Part shown: positions 4,715 to 5,296 of the stretch, piece by piece
Layout: each line of letters begins with the position of its first letter
Numbering within the stretch: the first letter of the stretch is position 1
Source of the DNA: Fen-1258 sp027348115
Lineage (GTDB): Bacteria > Bacteroidota > Ignavibacteria > Ignavibacteriales > Melioribacteraceae
Assembly (NCBI GenBank): GCA_027348115.1
Contig: DAIEQA010000306.1
Span: 1-5,296, forward strand
Length of the DNA stretch: 5,296 bases
Direction: 5' to 3'
Made by a program: the position numbers and the translations under genes
Notes under the pieces: generated by a model
Databases searched by the model: none
What the model was told of the DNA's origin: nothing
The model's input: the letters and a program-made list of their open reading frames with translations, nothing else

Positions 4715-5296
4715 ATGCTTTACAGAAACGCGGCAATATATATTTGCTTAATTGCAATAGTCTTAATTTCTTCAAACACAATTTCTGCTATACCGGCATT
4801 TTCGAGAAAGTATCAAGTGGGATGCGACATGTGTCATTCTGTTTACCCGCAGCTAAATGCCTTCGGCAGAGATTTTAAGAATAACGGATTCCGAACGCCC
4901 GACGAAATGGTTTCGCCTCATAAAGAAGAGGGAAAAAGTTTTTGGGATAAAGGTTTTGGAGAGATTCCATTAGATTTTCATGGAAAGATTAACCAAGAAT
5001 TTTACCCGAACAATCAACGTATAGGAACCGAAACAGGAATAGACGAACTGCAATTAAATGCAGGGGTCAACTTCTCGCAAAAAGTTTCATTCTATCTACA
5101 TACTCATCTCTGGGAATCCGGGCATGCAGGAGAGCCGTTAGCGATAGAAGTGAGAATCAACGATCTCTTTGGAAGCAGTTTAGTGAATCTTAGAGCCGGG
5201 CAATATGAGTTACCACTTTCCTTCTCACCTGAAATAGAGAGACTTATGGCTTTCAGTTATCTTACATATAGTCAGGCGGTTGGAGGTAATTCTTTT
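4715..5296 (+). CDS. Secreted monoheme c-type cytochrome with probable outer-membrane barrel, 3' truncated by window edge
   Basis: The frame is open to the window end (194 codons seen, no stop). A signal peptide covers 1-25 (Arg4, hydrophobic 6-19, cleavage near ISA|I). Directly after it comes IPAFSRKYQVGCDMCHS with one CxxCH heme site (Cys37, Cys40, His41), then VYPQLNAFGRDFKNNGFR (43-60). This start is typical of a family of exported monoheme cytochromes whose heme segment precedes a porin-like barrel. From about residue 84 there are alternating short beta-strand-like stretches (IPLDFHGKINQEF, ELQLNAGVNF, VSFYLHTHLW, SSLVNLRAGQYELPLSF) consistent with antiparallel barrel strands, though no C-terminal strand can be checked. 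No second CxxCH is seen in the visible part. The same strand and 52-base gap suggest it belongs with the metal genes. A role in passing electrons or ions at the outer membrane is inferred; no gene symbol is recognised. Confidence 0.85.
   Translation, partial: MLYRNAAIYICLIAIVLISSNTISAIPAFSRKYQVGCDMCHSVYPQLNAFGRDFKNNGFRTPDEMVSPHKEEGKSFWDKGFGEIPLDFHGKINQEFYPNNQRIGTETGIDELQLNAGVNFSQKVSFYLHTHLWESGHAGEPLAIEVRINDLFGSSLVNLRAGQYELPLSFSPEIERLMAFSYLTYSQAVGGNSF

Overview
The window reads as one co-directional (+ strand) metal-handling gene cluster, cut at both ends, from an AT-rich member of the Bacteroidota/Ignavibacteriota. The lineage guess rests on a type IX secretion C-terminal sorting domain whose NYPNPFNPST wording is typical of Ignavibacteria, on the AT-rich codon use, and on a Cus-type efflux pump followed by a P-II-like gene. 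It is an inference, not a taxonomic assignment.

Layout: (1) 2-2560, the C-terminal four fifths of a CusA-type Cu(I)/Ag(I) RND efflux pump, with its proton-relay residues and periplasmic methionine triad intact. (2) 2614-2946, a P-II signal-transduction-like protein whose residue numbering matches GlnB only if translation begins at an ACG codon. It keeps the TGKxGDG nucleotide loop but lacks the classical 2-oxoglutarate and uridylylation residues, as expected for the P-II 'new group' tied to Cus-like pumps. (3) 2949-3191, an unrecognised small ORF coupled to the P-II stop and overlapping the next gene. (4) 3136-3546, a secreted Met/His-rich protein ending in a variant heavy-metal-binding domain. 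(5) 3576-4271, a small secreted protein with an Ig/BACON-like domain and a type IX sorting domain that carries an in-frame palindromic insertion. (6) 4285-4662, a second secreted heavy-metal-binding-domain protein paralogous to (4). (7) 4715-end, the first 194 codons of a secreted monoheme c-type cytochrome that runs into a probable outer-membrane beta-barrel.

The genes plausibly work together across the envelope. The RND pump moves Cu(I)/Ag(I) outward, the P-II-like protein may tune the system by sensing nucleotide, and the two small exported proteins may buffer or hand over metal in the periplasm. The type IX cargo and the cytochrome-porin would act at or beyond the outer membrane. Only the pump assignment is strong; the cooperation is inferred from order, orientation and tight spacing. 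No RNA genes, CRISPR arrays, transposases or convincing promoters or terminators were seen. All intergenic gaps are under 60 bases except the ~190 bases between P-II and the first metal-binding gene, which mostly hold the small ORF.
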